Positions 34,913 through 43,285 of a DNA stretch of 64,000 nt are shown piece after piece (the stretch's first letter is position 1; each line of letters starts with the position of its first letter). Position numbers and translations under genes: made by a program. This DNA comes from Bradyrhizobium paxllaeri (GTDB taxonomy: Bacteria > Pseudomonadota > Alphaproteobacteria > Rhizobiales > Xanthobacteraceae). The stretch covers positions 1,178,001-1,242,000 of the forward strand of contig NZ_CP042968.1 of NCBI RefSeq assembly GCF_001693515.2, written 5' to 3'. Under the pieces are notes generated by a model, which did no database searches, was not told where the DNA came from, and was given only the letters and a program-made list of their open reading frames with translations.

Positions 34913-36220
34913 CTAGCCAGGGAACGCTATCCGCGGCAGCAGCATCACGATATCAGGAAAAACCGTGATGATGGCAACCGCCAGAACGAGCAAAAAGAAG
35001 AACGGCAGGGCGGCCTTGGCGACCGTGTTGGAATCCTTGCCGCTCATGGTCTGCAGGACGAACAGGTTGAAGCCGACGGGCGGAGAGACTTCCGCCATTT
35101 CCACCACCAGCACCAGGAAAATGCCGAACCAGACCAGATCGAAGCCGGCCTGCTTCACCATCGGAATGACGATGGCGGTGGTCAACACGATCATGGAAAT
35201 GCCGTCGAGCGCCGTGCCGAGCACGATATACATCACGGTGAGCGCCGCGATCAGCGCATAGGGGCTGAGCTGGAGGCTGTTGACCCAGCTCGCGAGCGCC
35301 AGGGGGATGCCGGTATAGGCCATCGACGTGCCCATGTAGGAGGCGCCGGCCAGGATCAGCAGGATCATGCAATTGACGCGCGTCGCGCCCATCACGCTCG
35401 CCCAGAACGATTCCCAGCTCAGCGCGCCTTGCCACCATGCGATCGCGAGCGATCCCAACACGCCCCAGGCGGCGCATTCCGTCGCCGTCGCCCAGCCCAT
35501 CAACAGCGACAGAAAGACGAAAATGATCAGCAGCAGGCATGGAATAAGATTGAGCGATTCCGAGATGCGCTTGCGAAAGCTCATCGGTGGCTCGGCCGGC
35601 GGCGTGCGGTTCGGATTGGCGAGCGACCAGATTCCGATGTAGCCGGAATAGAGTGCCATCACCAGCAGGCCCGGCAGAAATCCGGCGAGGAAGACCTGAA
35701 TGATGGAGACGTTCGCCTGCACCGCATAGACCACCATGGTGATCGACGGCGGAATGAGAATGCCGAGCGTGCCTGCACCGGCCAGGGATCCCAAGCTCAG
35801 GTTTTCGTCATAGCCGCGCTTTTTCAATTCGGGCAGGGCGATCTTGGCAACCGTCGCGCAGGTCGCGGCTGACGATCCCGACACCGACCCGAACACGCCG
35901 CAGGCGAGCACGTTGACGTGCATGAGCCGGCCCGGCAGCCAGTTCAGCCACGGCGCAAATCCGCGGAACATTTCCTCCGACAGGCGCGTGCGAAACAGAA
36001 TTTCACCCATCCAGATGAAGAGCGGCAATGCCGCGAGCGACCAGGACGCGCTGTTGCCCCACACGGTGGTCGCCAGCACGCTGCCGGCCGGAATGGCGCC
36101 GCCGGCGAATTGCATGCCGGCCCATCCCGTCGCCATCAGGGCGACGCCGATCCAGACGCCGGCACCGAGCAGCAGCGCAAGGAATCCGAGCAGGATGGCG
36201 GCGATGGAGAGCAGCTCCAT
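34913..36220 (-). CDS. TRAP transporter large permease (DctM family)
   Basis: A 435-residue membrane protein with about twelve helices and DctM landmarks: FGSVSGSSAATCATVAKIALPELKKRGYDENLSLG and the LIPPSITMVVYAV loop, plus GTALDGISMIVLTTAIVIPMVKQAGFD near the C terminus. It uses a Na+ or H+ gradient to take up ligand delivered by the binding protein. Start at 36220, one base after the small-permease stop. Confidence 0.93.
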   Translation of the reverse strand: MELLSIAAILLGFLALLLGAGVWIGVALMATGWAGMQFAGGAIPAGSVLATTVWGNSASWSLAALPLFIWMGEILFRTRLSEEMFRGFAPWLNWLPGRLMHVNVLACGVFGSVSGSSAATCATVAKIALPELKKRGYDENLSLGSLAGAGTLGILIPPSITMVVYAVQANVSIIQVFLAGFLPGLLVMALYSGYIGIWSLANPNRTPPAEPPMSFRKRISESLNLIPCLLLIIFVFLSLLMGWATATECAAWGVLGSLAIAWWQGALSWESFWASVMGATRVNCMILLILAGASYMGTSMAYTGIPLALASWVNSLQLSPYALIAALTVMYIVLGTALDGISMIVLTTAIVIPMVKQAGFDLVWFGIFLVLVVEMAEVSPPVGFNLFVLQTMSGKDSNTVAKAALPFFFLLVLAVAIITVFPDIVMLLPRIAFPG

Positions 36221-36221
36221 G

Positions 36222-36767
36222 TCAGACCCCGCTCTGCATGGCGCGCTCGACGATTTCCTCGGCACTTTGCGGCTTGGGCAATTCGTAGCGCGGCGTAAAG
36301 CCGCGCAGCACATGGATCAGCTCATCCACGAAGGCGATGAAAAGAATGACGAGACCGCCGCTGTAGCCGAGCTGCGGAATCCATAGCGGCACCGCGATCA
36401 CGCCTTGCGAAATGTCGGAGAACTTCCACGACTGCCACGTCATGATAGCCGCATGCCAGGCGAAGAAGCCGATGAAGCCGACGCCGACCAGAAGCGCTGC
36501 GATCTCGACATAGTGGCGGACATTGTCGCTGAGACGGTCGATCACAAGGCCGACGCGTATCATCTCGCCGTGTTTGAACGTGTGTGCCAGCCCGAGGAAG
36601 GCGGTCGCCGCCATGCACCAGGAGATGAAATCGTCGCCCGCGGGAATATTGATACCGAGCGGCCGGCCACCCGACAGCAGCAGCATCAGCACAAAAATCG
36701 CAATGAGGAAAAGTCCGGCGAGATAGCCGGAGAAAAGGTAAAGCCGATCAAGAAACACGCGGATCAT
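36222..36767 (-). CDS. TRAP transporter small permease (DctQ family)
   Basis: A 181-residue protein with four hydrophobic helices (about residues 10-32, 43-62, 82-104 and 125-148), a DctQ pattern, and a polar C terminus. The ATG at 36767 (MIRVFLDRLYLFSGYLAG) is preceded by AAGGACC. First gene of the TRAP operon; it forms the membrane complex with the DctM-type permease. No regulator gene is adjacent. Confidence 0.88.
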   Translation of the reverse strand: MIRVFLDRLYLFSGYLAGLFLIAIFVLMLLLSGGRPLGINIPAGDDFISWCMAATAFLGLAHTFKHGEMIRVGLVIDRLSDNVRHYVEIAALLVGVGFIGFFAWHAAIMTWQSWKFSDISQGVIAVPLWIPQLGYSGGLVILFIAFVDELIHVLRGFTPRYELPKPQSAEEIVERAMQSGV

Positions 36768-36994
36768 ATTTAGGTCCTTACCCCCTCGCACGCTTATCAC
36801 CCGGAAGCAATAGACGTACCAATTCCTGTAGCCGTTCCCGTCCAGAAGGGCCTGCCGATCCTGGATGGCTGAAATCAGCCCCCAGAAGAGGGCGCAGGTT
36901 TCCGGAGTTGTGTCAGGACGTCAAGGCGGGAGCGGGCAAATCCTGCGGATCCTCGCGGGAAGGGCAGTCCGCCTTTCGTCGGATTGCAGTGCGT

Positions 36995-37513
36995 TCAGAG
37001 TGTGAACGCGAGATGCACAACCTGTGGGTCGCTGCCACGGCGGGCCTGGAAGCCGAATTTGCTGAACACCTTTCGCATCGCGGCGTTCTCGGGCAGGACC
37101 TCGGCGATCAACTCCTTCAGCCCCGCCTTGCGGGCGATGACGGCGAGATGACGCATCAGCAGCGTGCCGATGCCCTGGCCCTGATAGTCGTCGATCACGA
37201 CAAAGGCGATCTCGGCCTTGCCGGGCTCGTTGACGATGTAACGTCCACCGCCGACGATGACCTTGCGTCCGTCTTCCTCGGCAAGCGCGACGAGGGCGAT
37301 GTGATCGGCAAAATCGATGTTCATGAAGAAGGCGATCTCCTTCTCCGAGAAACCGCGCTTCACCACGAAGAAGCGGCGTTGCAGCGATTGCGTACCGGTG
37401 CGGCCGATGGCCGCCAGCATGTCGTCCTTGTCACCGGGCCGCAAGGCGCGGATTTCGATCCCGCGGCCGTCACGCAAGCGTTCGGTAGCGGAGTAATTTT
37501 CGCTTGCCGTCAT
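36995..37513 (-). CDS. GNAT-family N-acetyltransferase
   Basis: A 172-residue GNAT protein. The acetyl-CoA motif A (VVIDDYQGQGIGTLLM) and the following LIAEVLPENAAMRKVFSKFGF are typical of the Pat-like or RimI-like single-domain branch. Start at 37513 has GGGAGGAAG before it. It is divergent from the DUF3141 gene; the FixK box at 37561 lies 47 bases before its start and may serve both. GNATs with this C-terminal sequence are often found beside anaerobic genes and could acetylate acyl-CoA synthetases or other enzymes; the target is unknown. Confidence 0.85.
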   Translation of the reverse strand: MTASENYSATERLRDGRGIEIRALRPGDKDDMLAAIGRTGTQSLQRRFFVVKRGFSEKEIAFFMNIDFADHIALVALAEEDGRKVIVGGGRYIVNEPGKAEIAFVVIDDYQGQGIGTLLMRHLAVIARKAGLKELIAEVLPENAAMRKVFSKFGFQARRGSDPQVVHLAFTL

Positions 37514-37560
37514 CGAACTTCCTCCCGGCCCAAGCAAGGACGGCGAGCGCGCGGGCGGGA

Positions 37561-37574
37561 TTGACCTAAATCAA
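37561..37574. promoter_or_regulatory. FixK/FNR box
   Basis: TTGACCTAAATCAA, a perfect TTGA-N6-TCAA site, 56 bases before the DUF3141 start (37631) and 47 bases before the GNAT start (37513). Confidence 0.85.
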
Positions 37575-37630
37575 AGTCCGCCTGGTCCGGACCGCCTTCT
37601 ATCCGGACTGCCGGTAGAAGGATCGAAATC

Positions 37631-39823
37631 ATGACTTTGGAAAAGCCGGAACTGCCGGGCGGTGCGATGTCCGGGCTCGTTGCCAACGCGGTCGAATACA
37701 TGGTGGATGCCGGACAGCGCAGCGTGCTGTTCCTCGACATCATGCGTCAGCGTGGCGATCAGTATCGGGACCATGTCGCCCAAACCGCGCCGCATGTCCT
37801 GTCCTATGCCGCGGAACTGATCATCGACGGCCGGAAGCTCGATCAGCCCGTCAACTACGCGCTGGTGCGCATCATCCCGCCCAAGGGCGTGGAGATCGAC
37901 CCCAAGCGCCGCCCCTTTGTCGTGGTCGACCCGCGTGCCGGTCACGGTCCCGGCATCGGCGGCTTCAAGGCTGACAGCGAGATCGGCGTCGCCATGAAGG
38001 CGGGCCATGCCTGCTACTTCATCGGATTCCTGCCGGAACCGATGCCGGGCCAGACGATCGAGCGGATCGCGCGTGCCGAAGCGATCTTCATCGAAAAGGT
38101 GATCGAGCGACACCCGGAGGCCGATGGCAAGCCGTGCGTGATCGGCAACTGCCAGGCCGGCTGGGCCGTGATGATCCTCGCTTCGCTGCGGCCCGAACTG
38201 TTCGGTCCGCTGATTATCGCCGGCGCGCCGCTGGCCTATTGGGCCGGCGTCCACGGCAAATACCCGATGCGCTATTCGGGCGGCCTGCTCGGCGGAAGCT
38301 GGCTCACGGCGCTCACCAGCGATCTCGGCGCCGGGAAGTTCGACGGCGCCTGGCTGGTGCAGAATTTCGAGAACCAGAATCCCTCGAACACGCTTTGGAC
38401 CAAGCAGTACAACGTTTATTCCAAGGTCGATACCGAGGCCGACCGCTATCTTGAGTTCGAGCGCTGGTGGGGCGGCCACGTCAATCTGAACGCCGAGGAG
38501 ATCCAGTTCATCGTCGATGAGCTCTTTGTCGGCAACAATCTCGCCGCCGGTCGTGTGAAGATGTCCGACGGGACCGCGGTCGACCTGCGCCAGATCAGGT
38601 CTCCGATCGTGGTCTTCTGTTCCAAGGGCGACAACATCACCCCGCCGCAGCAGGCGCTGCACTGGATTCTCGACCTCTATGCCGACGTCGATGACATCAG
38701 GGCCTACGGACAGACGATCGTCTACACGGTGCATGAGACGATAGGACATCTCGGCATCTTCGTTTCCGGCGGCGTCGCCAAGAAGGAGCATGCCGAGTTC
38801 TCCAGCAACATCGACCTGATCGATGTGTTGCCGCCCGGCCTGTATGAAGCGACATTCGAGGCGAGGGGCTCCGACACGACCAATGACGAACTTACGGTCG
38901 GGCAATGGGTCATGCGCTGCGAGGCGCGTACGCTTGAAGATATCAGAGCGATGGGAGGGAATTCGCCGGAGGACGAGCGCCGCTTCGAAACCGCCAAGCG
39001 CGTCTCGGAGAGGAACCTCGAGGCTTACCGGAAGTACGTGCAGCCCTGGGTCAAATCGATGGTCACGCCGCAGATGGCGGAGATGATGCGCAACTGGCAT
39101 CCGCTCCGGCTGCAATACGAGGCGTTCAGCAGCAAGAATCCGTTCATGACCGCGGTGGAGAACGCGGCAGACAAGGCGCGCGAGGAGCGCAAGCCGGTCG
39201 CCGACGACAATCCCTTCTTCGCCCTCCAGGAAAGGGTATCGAAGCAGATCGTCAGCTCGCTCGATCAATGGCGCGACCAGCAGGAAGCGCTCAGTGAGGC
39301 GATGTTCCTGGCGATCTATGGGTCGCCGGCATTGCAAACCGCTGTTGGCGTCGATCCGCAATCCACCCCCTCGCGCCTTCGCGAGATGGACCCGAAGCAT
39401 CGCGAGTATCTGCAGGCCCGCATCTCCGAACTGAAATCGAAAATCGGCACCGGTGGCCTGAGGGAAGCCGGCCTCCGCGCGCTGCTGTATGTCGGGTCGG
39501 CCCGCGGCATGGTCGACGAACGCAGCCTTGAGGCGCTGCGGCGGCTTCGCCGGGCCGACGAGTCCGCGCGGCTGACGCTCGCCGAGTTCAAGACGCTGGT
39601 GCGCGAGCAGTTCTTCATGCTGCTGATCGATCGGGACGCCGCGCTTGCCGCCATTCCAAAACTCCTGCCCAACCACAAGGACGAGCGTCGCAAGACCTTT
39701 GCGGCGATCCAGGAGGTGCTGTCGGCCAGCGCTGAAATATCGGGCGAGGTGGCAAAGCGCCTGAAACAGGTGGCCGGGCTGTTCGGGCTCGATGAGGGGC
39801 ATACGGCAAAGAAGGCATCGTAG
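37631..39823 (+). CDS. DUF3141 alpha/beta-hydrolase-like protein with PhaC-like Cys-Asp-His triad
   Basis: A 730-residue protein. Residues 60-390 have the alpha/beta-hydrolase layout with a Cys elbow IGNCQAG (Cys174), an acid VFCSKGDNITPP (Asp334) and a histidine TIGHLGIFV (His373). This set and spacing are those of PHA synthases (GxCxG, Asp, GH), not esterases. The C-terminal 340 residues are helical and charged, of unknown function, and no PhaC N-terminal region is present. DUF3141 genes often accompany pta, ackA, fabI and pfl-type genes in Rhizobiales, as here. A FixK box precedes it. Function: probably acyl-transfer on hydroxyacyl-CoA or a regulator of PHA; unproven. Confidence 0.85.
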   Translation: MTLEKPELPGGAMSGLVANAVEYMVDAGQRSVLFLDIMRQRGDQYRDHVAQTAPHVLSYAAELIIDGRKLDQPVNYALVRIIPPKGVEIDPKRRPFVVVDPRAGHGPGIGGFKADSEIGVAMKAGHACYFIGFLPEPMPGQTIERIARAEAIFIEKVIERHPEADGKPCVIGNCQAGWAVMILASLRPELFGPLIIAGAPLAYWAGVHGKYPMRYSGGLLGGSWLTALTSDLGAGKFDGAWLVQNFENQNPSNTLWTKQYNVYSKVDTEADRYLEFERWWGGHVNLNAEEIQFIVDELFVGNNLAAGRVKMSDGTAVDLRQIRSPIVVFCSKGDNITPPQQALHWILDLYADVDDIRAYGQTIVYTVHETIGHLGIFVSGGVAKKEHAEFSSNIDLIDVLPPGLYEATFEARGSDTTNDELTVGQWVMRCEARTLEDIRAMGGNSPEDERRFETAKRVSERNLEAYRKYVQPWVKSMVTPQMAEMMRNWHPLRLQYEAFSSKNPFMTAVENAADKAREERKPVADDNPFFALQERVSKQIVSSLDQWRDQQEALSEAMFLAIYGSPALQTAVGVDPQSTPSRLREMDPKHREYLQARISELKSKIGTGGLREAGLRALLYVGSARGMVDERSLEALRRLRRADESARLTLAEFKTLVREQFFMLLIDRDAALAAIPKLLPNHKDERRKTFAAIQEVLSASAEISGEVAKRLKQVAGLFGLDEGHTAKKAS

Positions 39824-39831
39824 AAGCAGAT

Positions 39832-39857
39832 CGCTGAGGACGAACCAGTCCTCAGCG
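39832..39857. terminator. Bidirectional hairpin between DUF3141 and focA
   Basis: CGCTGAGGAC and GTCCTCAGCG form a perfect 10-base stem with loop GAACCA. It begins 8 bases after the DUF3141 stop and overlaps the stop codon of the convergent focA gene. No U-run follows on either side, so it may need Rho or act by blocking converging polymerases. Confidence 0.65.
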
Positions 39858-40700
39858 TTGCTTCGCTGCCCGGTAGATCATCCAATAAACGAAGCCGACC
39901 AGACCGGATCCGCCGACGATGTTTCCGAGCGTCACGGGCACCAAATTGTGCACAATTCCCGCGAGCGTTATTGACGAGGCGTCGAAGCCGGCCGGTACGC
40001 CGCCGGTTTGCGTCAGCAGCCACGCCAGCGGCAGGAAATACATGTTGGCGACACAGTGCTCGAACCCCGCAGCTATGAAGGCGGAGATCGGCAATATGAG
40101 CGCGACAATCTTGTCGGTGACCGACCGCCCCGCATAAGCCAGCCACACAGCCAGGCAAACCAGCAAATTGCACAGGATGCCTTTGACAAACAGCGTGAAG
40201 CTATCAGGCTGTATTTTTGCCACGGCAGTATTCAGTATCGACAGGCCGATGCGGCCGCCGTTCATATCGAGATGGTGAGAAAAGAAGACCAACAAGACCA
40301 GGCCAAGCGCACCGGCGAGGTTGCCGAAATACACAATGACCCAGTTGGCCAGCATCTCCTTCATTGACACGCTACCGCTCGCCCAGGCCATGACGATCAG
40401 GTTATTTCCGGTGAAAAGCTCGGCGCCGCCCACCAGAACCAATGCCAGCCCCAACGAGAATACCAATCCACCCAGGACCCGCGTTGTGGCGAAACCGAGC
40501 TCGGCATCGCTGGCGACGATCGTATAGTACAGGGCGCCCAACCCGATGCTTCCACCTGCAATAACCGCCAGCATGAAGGAAGCCAGGAACGGGAGTCTTG
40601 TCTTCTTGACGCCAACCTTCTCGATTGCCTCCTTGATCTCGGCCGCACTGTAGGCGTTCAGGCTAAAGAGGGGCGGTTGCTGTGCCTCTTTATCCGACAT
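39852..40700 (-). CDS. focA: Formate/nitrite transporter family protein (FocA-like)
   Basis: A 282-residue inner-membrane protein with six helices and FNT-family features: LVLVGGAELFTGNNLI, NWVIVYFGNLAGAL and GILCNLLVCLAVWLA (each holding residues of the pore constrictions), and AAGFEHCVANMYF with the conserved central histidine. It exports formate (or imports it) as a pentameric channel. It closes the operon pflB-pflA-AspT-like-focA, so formate from pyruvate formate-lyase is the obvious substrate. Start follows AGGAGAGA. Confidence 0.92.
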   Translation of the reverse strand: MSDKEAQQPPLFSLNAYSAAEIKEAIEKVGVKKTRLPFLASFMLAVIAGGSIGLGALYYTIVASDAELGFATTRVLGGLVFSLGLALVLVGGAELFTGNNLIVMAWASGSVSMKEMLANWVIVYFGNLAGALGLVLLVFFSHHLDMNGGRIGLSILNTAVAKIQPDSFTLFVKGILCNLLVCLAVWLAYAGRSVTDKIVALILPISAFIAAGFEHCVANMYFLPLAWLLTQTGGVPAGFDASSITLAGIVHNLVPVTLGNIVGGSGLVGFVYWMIYRAAKQR

Positions 40701-40811
40701 GCTGTCTCTCCTGTTTCCTGCTCGCCGCCGTGAGCGAGGAGCGCGTTCGGTAAGGTGGGGTGCAGTCGGCTGGAGTTCAGCGACGCACGGCCGTTCGATT
40801 TCGGCCGCCGG

Positions 40812-42413
40812 TCAGTTGGCGCTGTTTGCCACCGTCAGGAGGCCGACAATCTGTATCGCGATCACCTTCACCAGCGTCATTGACGGGAAGATCATGGCGT
40901 AACCGATGTCGGGCCGCTCGGTCGGGGCCATCTTGGTCGAATAGACGAGGATGGCGGGATTGCCGGTCGCGCCCGAAGCCACGCCGACGAGATCATCATA
41001 GGGAATTCGCATGACGTAATGACCAACCAGCAAGACGATCGCTACCGTGGTGAGGAGAACGGCAGCGCCAATGAACAGCATGGTGAAGCCGGATTCGGCG
41101 ACGGTGCGGACAAAGGGCTGGCCGGCGTTGACGCCGACGGTGGCAAGAAACATCGCAAGGCCGAAGTTTCGCAGCACGATGTTGGCTGGAAGCGGCATGG
41201 TCCACAGCATAGGCCCGGTGCGGCGCAACTTTCCGAGAATGAGCGCAACGATAAGCGGCCCACCACCGATACCGAGGGTCACGATACCTACGCCCGGAAT
41301 CGGGATCGGGATCAAGCCGAGCAGAACGCCAAGCACCATCCCGAGCCCGAGGGACACATAGCTGAACTCGGCGGTTGCCTTGACCGTATCGCCGAAGTGC
41401 TTGCGTATGTCTTCCTTGCGATCCGGCGGCGTCAATACGCCGACCCGATCGCCAAATTCGAGCATCAGGTCGGGCGAAGGCACGAGGTCGGCATCATAGC
41501 GCCGAACGTGCAGCAGATGCGCCGGAACGCCCGATGGCATCGGGAGGCTGGAAAGCGGAATGCCCACCACGCTCGCCTTGCCGACGAAGACCCTGATGTA
41601 GTCCAGGTCGGCCCGGTCGCTGGCGAGCCGGCCCGGCTCGAGCTTTCCGAGCCTGGCGGCGGCGTTCGCAATGGCCTCCTGGCTGTCGGCCACGACCAGC
41701 ACCGCATCGCCGGCGGACAAAACCGTATCATCCCCGGGAACGATATTCTGCTTCGCCTTGCGAACCATCGTCACCTGGACGCCTTTGAGAAACTCCTTGG
41801 TCAATTCGCCGAGCGTGCGGCCGGCAAAGCCCGCGCCGATGGAAATCTCGCCCATGTGAAAGCGCTGCACCTTCGCCGGAAATTTCGGCTGCACCATCCG
41901 CGTCATGAAATAGATGCACAGAATCGGGCCGATGACGCCGAACGGATACGCAATCGAATATCCGATCGACGGATCCTTGGTCTTGGTGACGTCAAGGGCA
42001 GCCTGCAGCGTTGCCGTGCTCGTCATCGATCCGGCATAGATGCCCAGTGTGTGACCGATCTTGACGCCGAAGATCTGCCCGAGCCCGAGTGCCATGCCAA
42101 GGCCCGCCAGGCACGCTACCAGCGCAAGCAGATTATATTTTTGCCCGGAGCCGACCATGCCCTCAAAGAACTGTTTGCCGTAGAGAATTCCGATGCCGTA
42201 AAGGAACATGATCAGGCCGGTAAGACCGATGGGGCCTGTAATCTGGGCCTTCGGCGCGAATGCACCGATGGCGAGGCCAACGAACAGCACGGCGCCCACA
42301 CCGAGCGAGAAGCCGCCGATACTGATCTGGCCGACGAGATAGCCGACACCGATCGCGAGAAATGCCGTCAGGATCGGCTGACTACCGATGATATCGCGGG
42401 CAAGGTCCAACAT
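40812..42413 (-). CDS. AspT-type aspartate:alanine exchanger family transporter with RCK_C domains
   Basis: A 533-residue membrane protein in two halves of about five helices each, with a central soluble part (about residues 195-375) that holds two RCK_C/TrkA_C-like domains, as in AspT. It has the repeated GIGPxLG-type stretch AFLAIGVGYLVG and FLATVGVNAGQPFV. Members exchange aspartate/alanine, succinate, or related acids. Inside an operon with pyruvate formate-lyase and the formate channel, dicarboxylate or amino-acid exchange that regenerates proton-motive force is a good guess. I start at the ATG at 42413 with GGAGAAG before it. Confidence 0.88.
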   Translation of the reverse strand: MLDLARDIIGSQPILTAFLAIGVGYLVGQISIGGFSLGVGAVLFVGLAIGAFAPKAQITGPIGLTGLIMFLYGIGILYGKQFFEGMVGSGQKYNLLALVACLAGLGMALGLGQIFGVKIGHTLGIYAGSMTSTATLQAALDVTKTKDPSIGYSIAYPFGVIGPILCIYFMTRMVQPKFPAKVQRFHMGEISIGAGFAGRTLGELTKEFLKGVQVTMVRKAKQNIVPGDDTVLSAGDAVLVVADSQEAIANAAARLGKLEPGRLASDRADLDYIRVFVGKASVVGIPLSSLPMPSGVPAHLLHVRRYDADLVPSPDLMLEFGDRVGVLTPPDRKEDIRKHFGDTVKATAEFSYVSLGLGMVLGVLLGLIPIPIPGVGIVTLGIGGGPLIVALILGKLRRTGPMLWTMPLPANIVLRNFGLAMFLATVGVNAGQPFVRTVAESGFTMLFIGAAVLLTTVAIVLLVGHYVMRIPYDDLVGVASGATGNPAILVYSTKMAPTERPDIGYAMIFPSMTLVKVIAIQIVGLLTVANSAN

Positions 42414-42439
42414 CTGCTTCTCCGGATTGGTGTGATCTG

Positions 42440-43267
42440 TTAGCGGGCGCGGCAGCCCGCATCGCGAAACTGGCCGAGAACCCGGTTCACCAGCTCGCGG
42501 CTGGGAGGCGGCGTATCCTTGTGCTTGTAGTCGATGCCCATCGCCTTCCACTTGAACGAACCCATCTGGTGGAAGGGCTGCACTTCGACCCATTCGACGT
42601 TCTTCATGGGCGCAACAAACTTCGCGATGCCTTCGACATTGGCGGGATCGTCGGTGAGGCCCGGCACCAGCGTGAAGCGGACCCAGACCGGTTTGGAGAT
42701 CGACGCGAGGCGGTCTGCGAAGCGCAACGTCGGCGCGATGTCCCGCCCCGTGACCCTGCGGTAGGTATCCGGATCCGAACTCTTGATATCGAGCAGCACC
42801 AGGTCGACGACCGAGAGAAATGAGTCATCGGCGCGATCGCCGAGGAAGCCCGAGGTCTCGATGGCCGTGTGCAGGCCCATTTCCTTGGCGCCGGCGAAGA
42901 TGCGCTTGATGAAAGCGAGCTGCACCATCGCCTCGCCGCCCGAGATCGTCAGTCCTCCATTGATGCTTCGCAGCGCCGGAGCAAATTCGCCGAGACGGCG
43001 CAGCACCTGCTCGGCCGATACGTAGGTCCCGTCCTTGAGATGCCAGGTATCGGGGTTGTGGCAATAGGTGCAACGGAGCAGGCAGCCCGATACGAACAGC
43101 ACGACCCGCAGGCCGGGACCGTCGTACCGGGATGACGTTTCGTAGGAATGGCAGTACCCGAACGCGCCTTGCTCGTCCTTGAACTTGTCCTCATCGGGAG
43201 CGTCGGGCGAGGCGCCCGTACGCAGGTCGTGACGGCTTCCCGATTCGAGTGCACCCGGAGTCGACAT
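42440..43267 (-). CDS. pflA: Pyruvate formate-lyase activating enzyme
   Basis: A 275-residue radical-SAM enzyme with the CxxxCxxC cluster motif in SGCLLRCTYCHNPD, the GGLTISGGEAMVQ (GGE) motif and the WVEVQPFHQMG C-terminal strand. It generates the glycyl radical on PflB with S-adenosylmethionine. It has about 25 more residues at the N terminus than the E. coli enzyme. It lies 18 bases after pflB, before the AspT-like transporter gene, in the low-oxygen operon. Confidence 0.96.
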   Translation of the reverse strand: MSTPGALESGSRHDLRTGASPDAPDEDKFKDEQGAFGYCHSYETSSRYDGPGLRVVLFVSGCLLRCTYCHNPDTWHLKDGTYVSAEQVLRRLGEFAPALRSINGGLTISGGEAMVQLAFIKRIFAGAKEMGLHTAIETSGFLGDRADDSFLSVVDLVLLDIKSSDPDTYRRVTGRDIAPTLRFADRLASISKPVWVRFTLVPGLTDDPANVEGIAKFVAPMKNVEWVEVQPFHQMGSFKWKAMGIDYKHKDTPPPSRELVNRVLGQFRDAGCRAR

Positions 43268-43285
43268 CGATGACCCCTTTGGGAC

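Noticed and set aside
37571..39802. 743-codon open frame on the minus strand opposite DUF3141
   Set aside because: Antisense shadow caused by GC-rich codon use; the plus-strand frame has conserved alpha/beta-hydrolase motifs, a ribosome-site context and a FixK box, while the antisense protein is Arg/Asp/His-rich without a domain.
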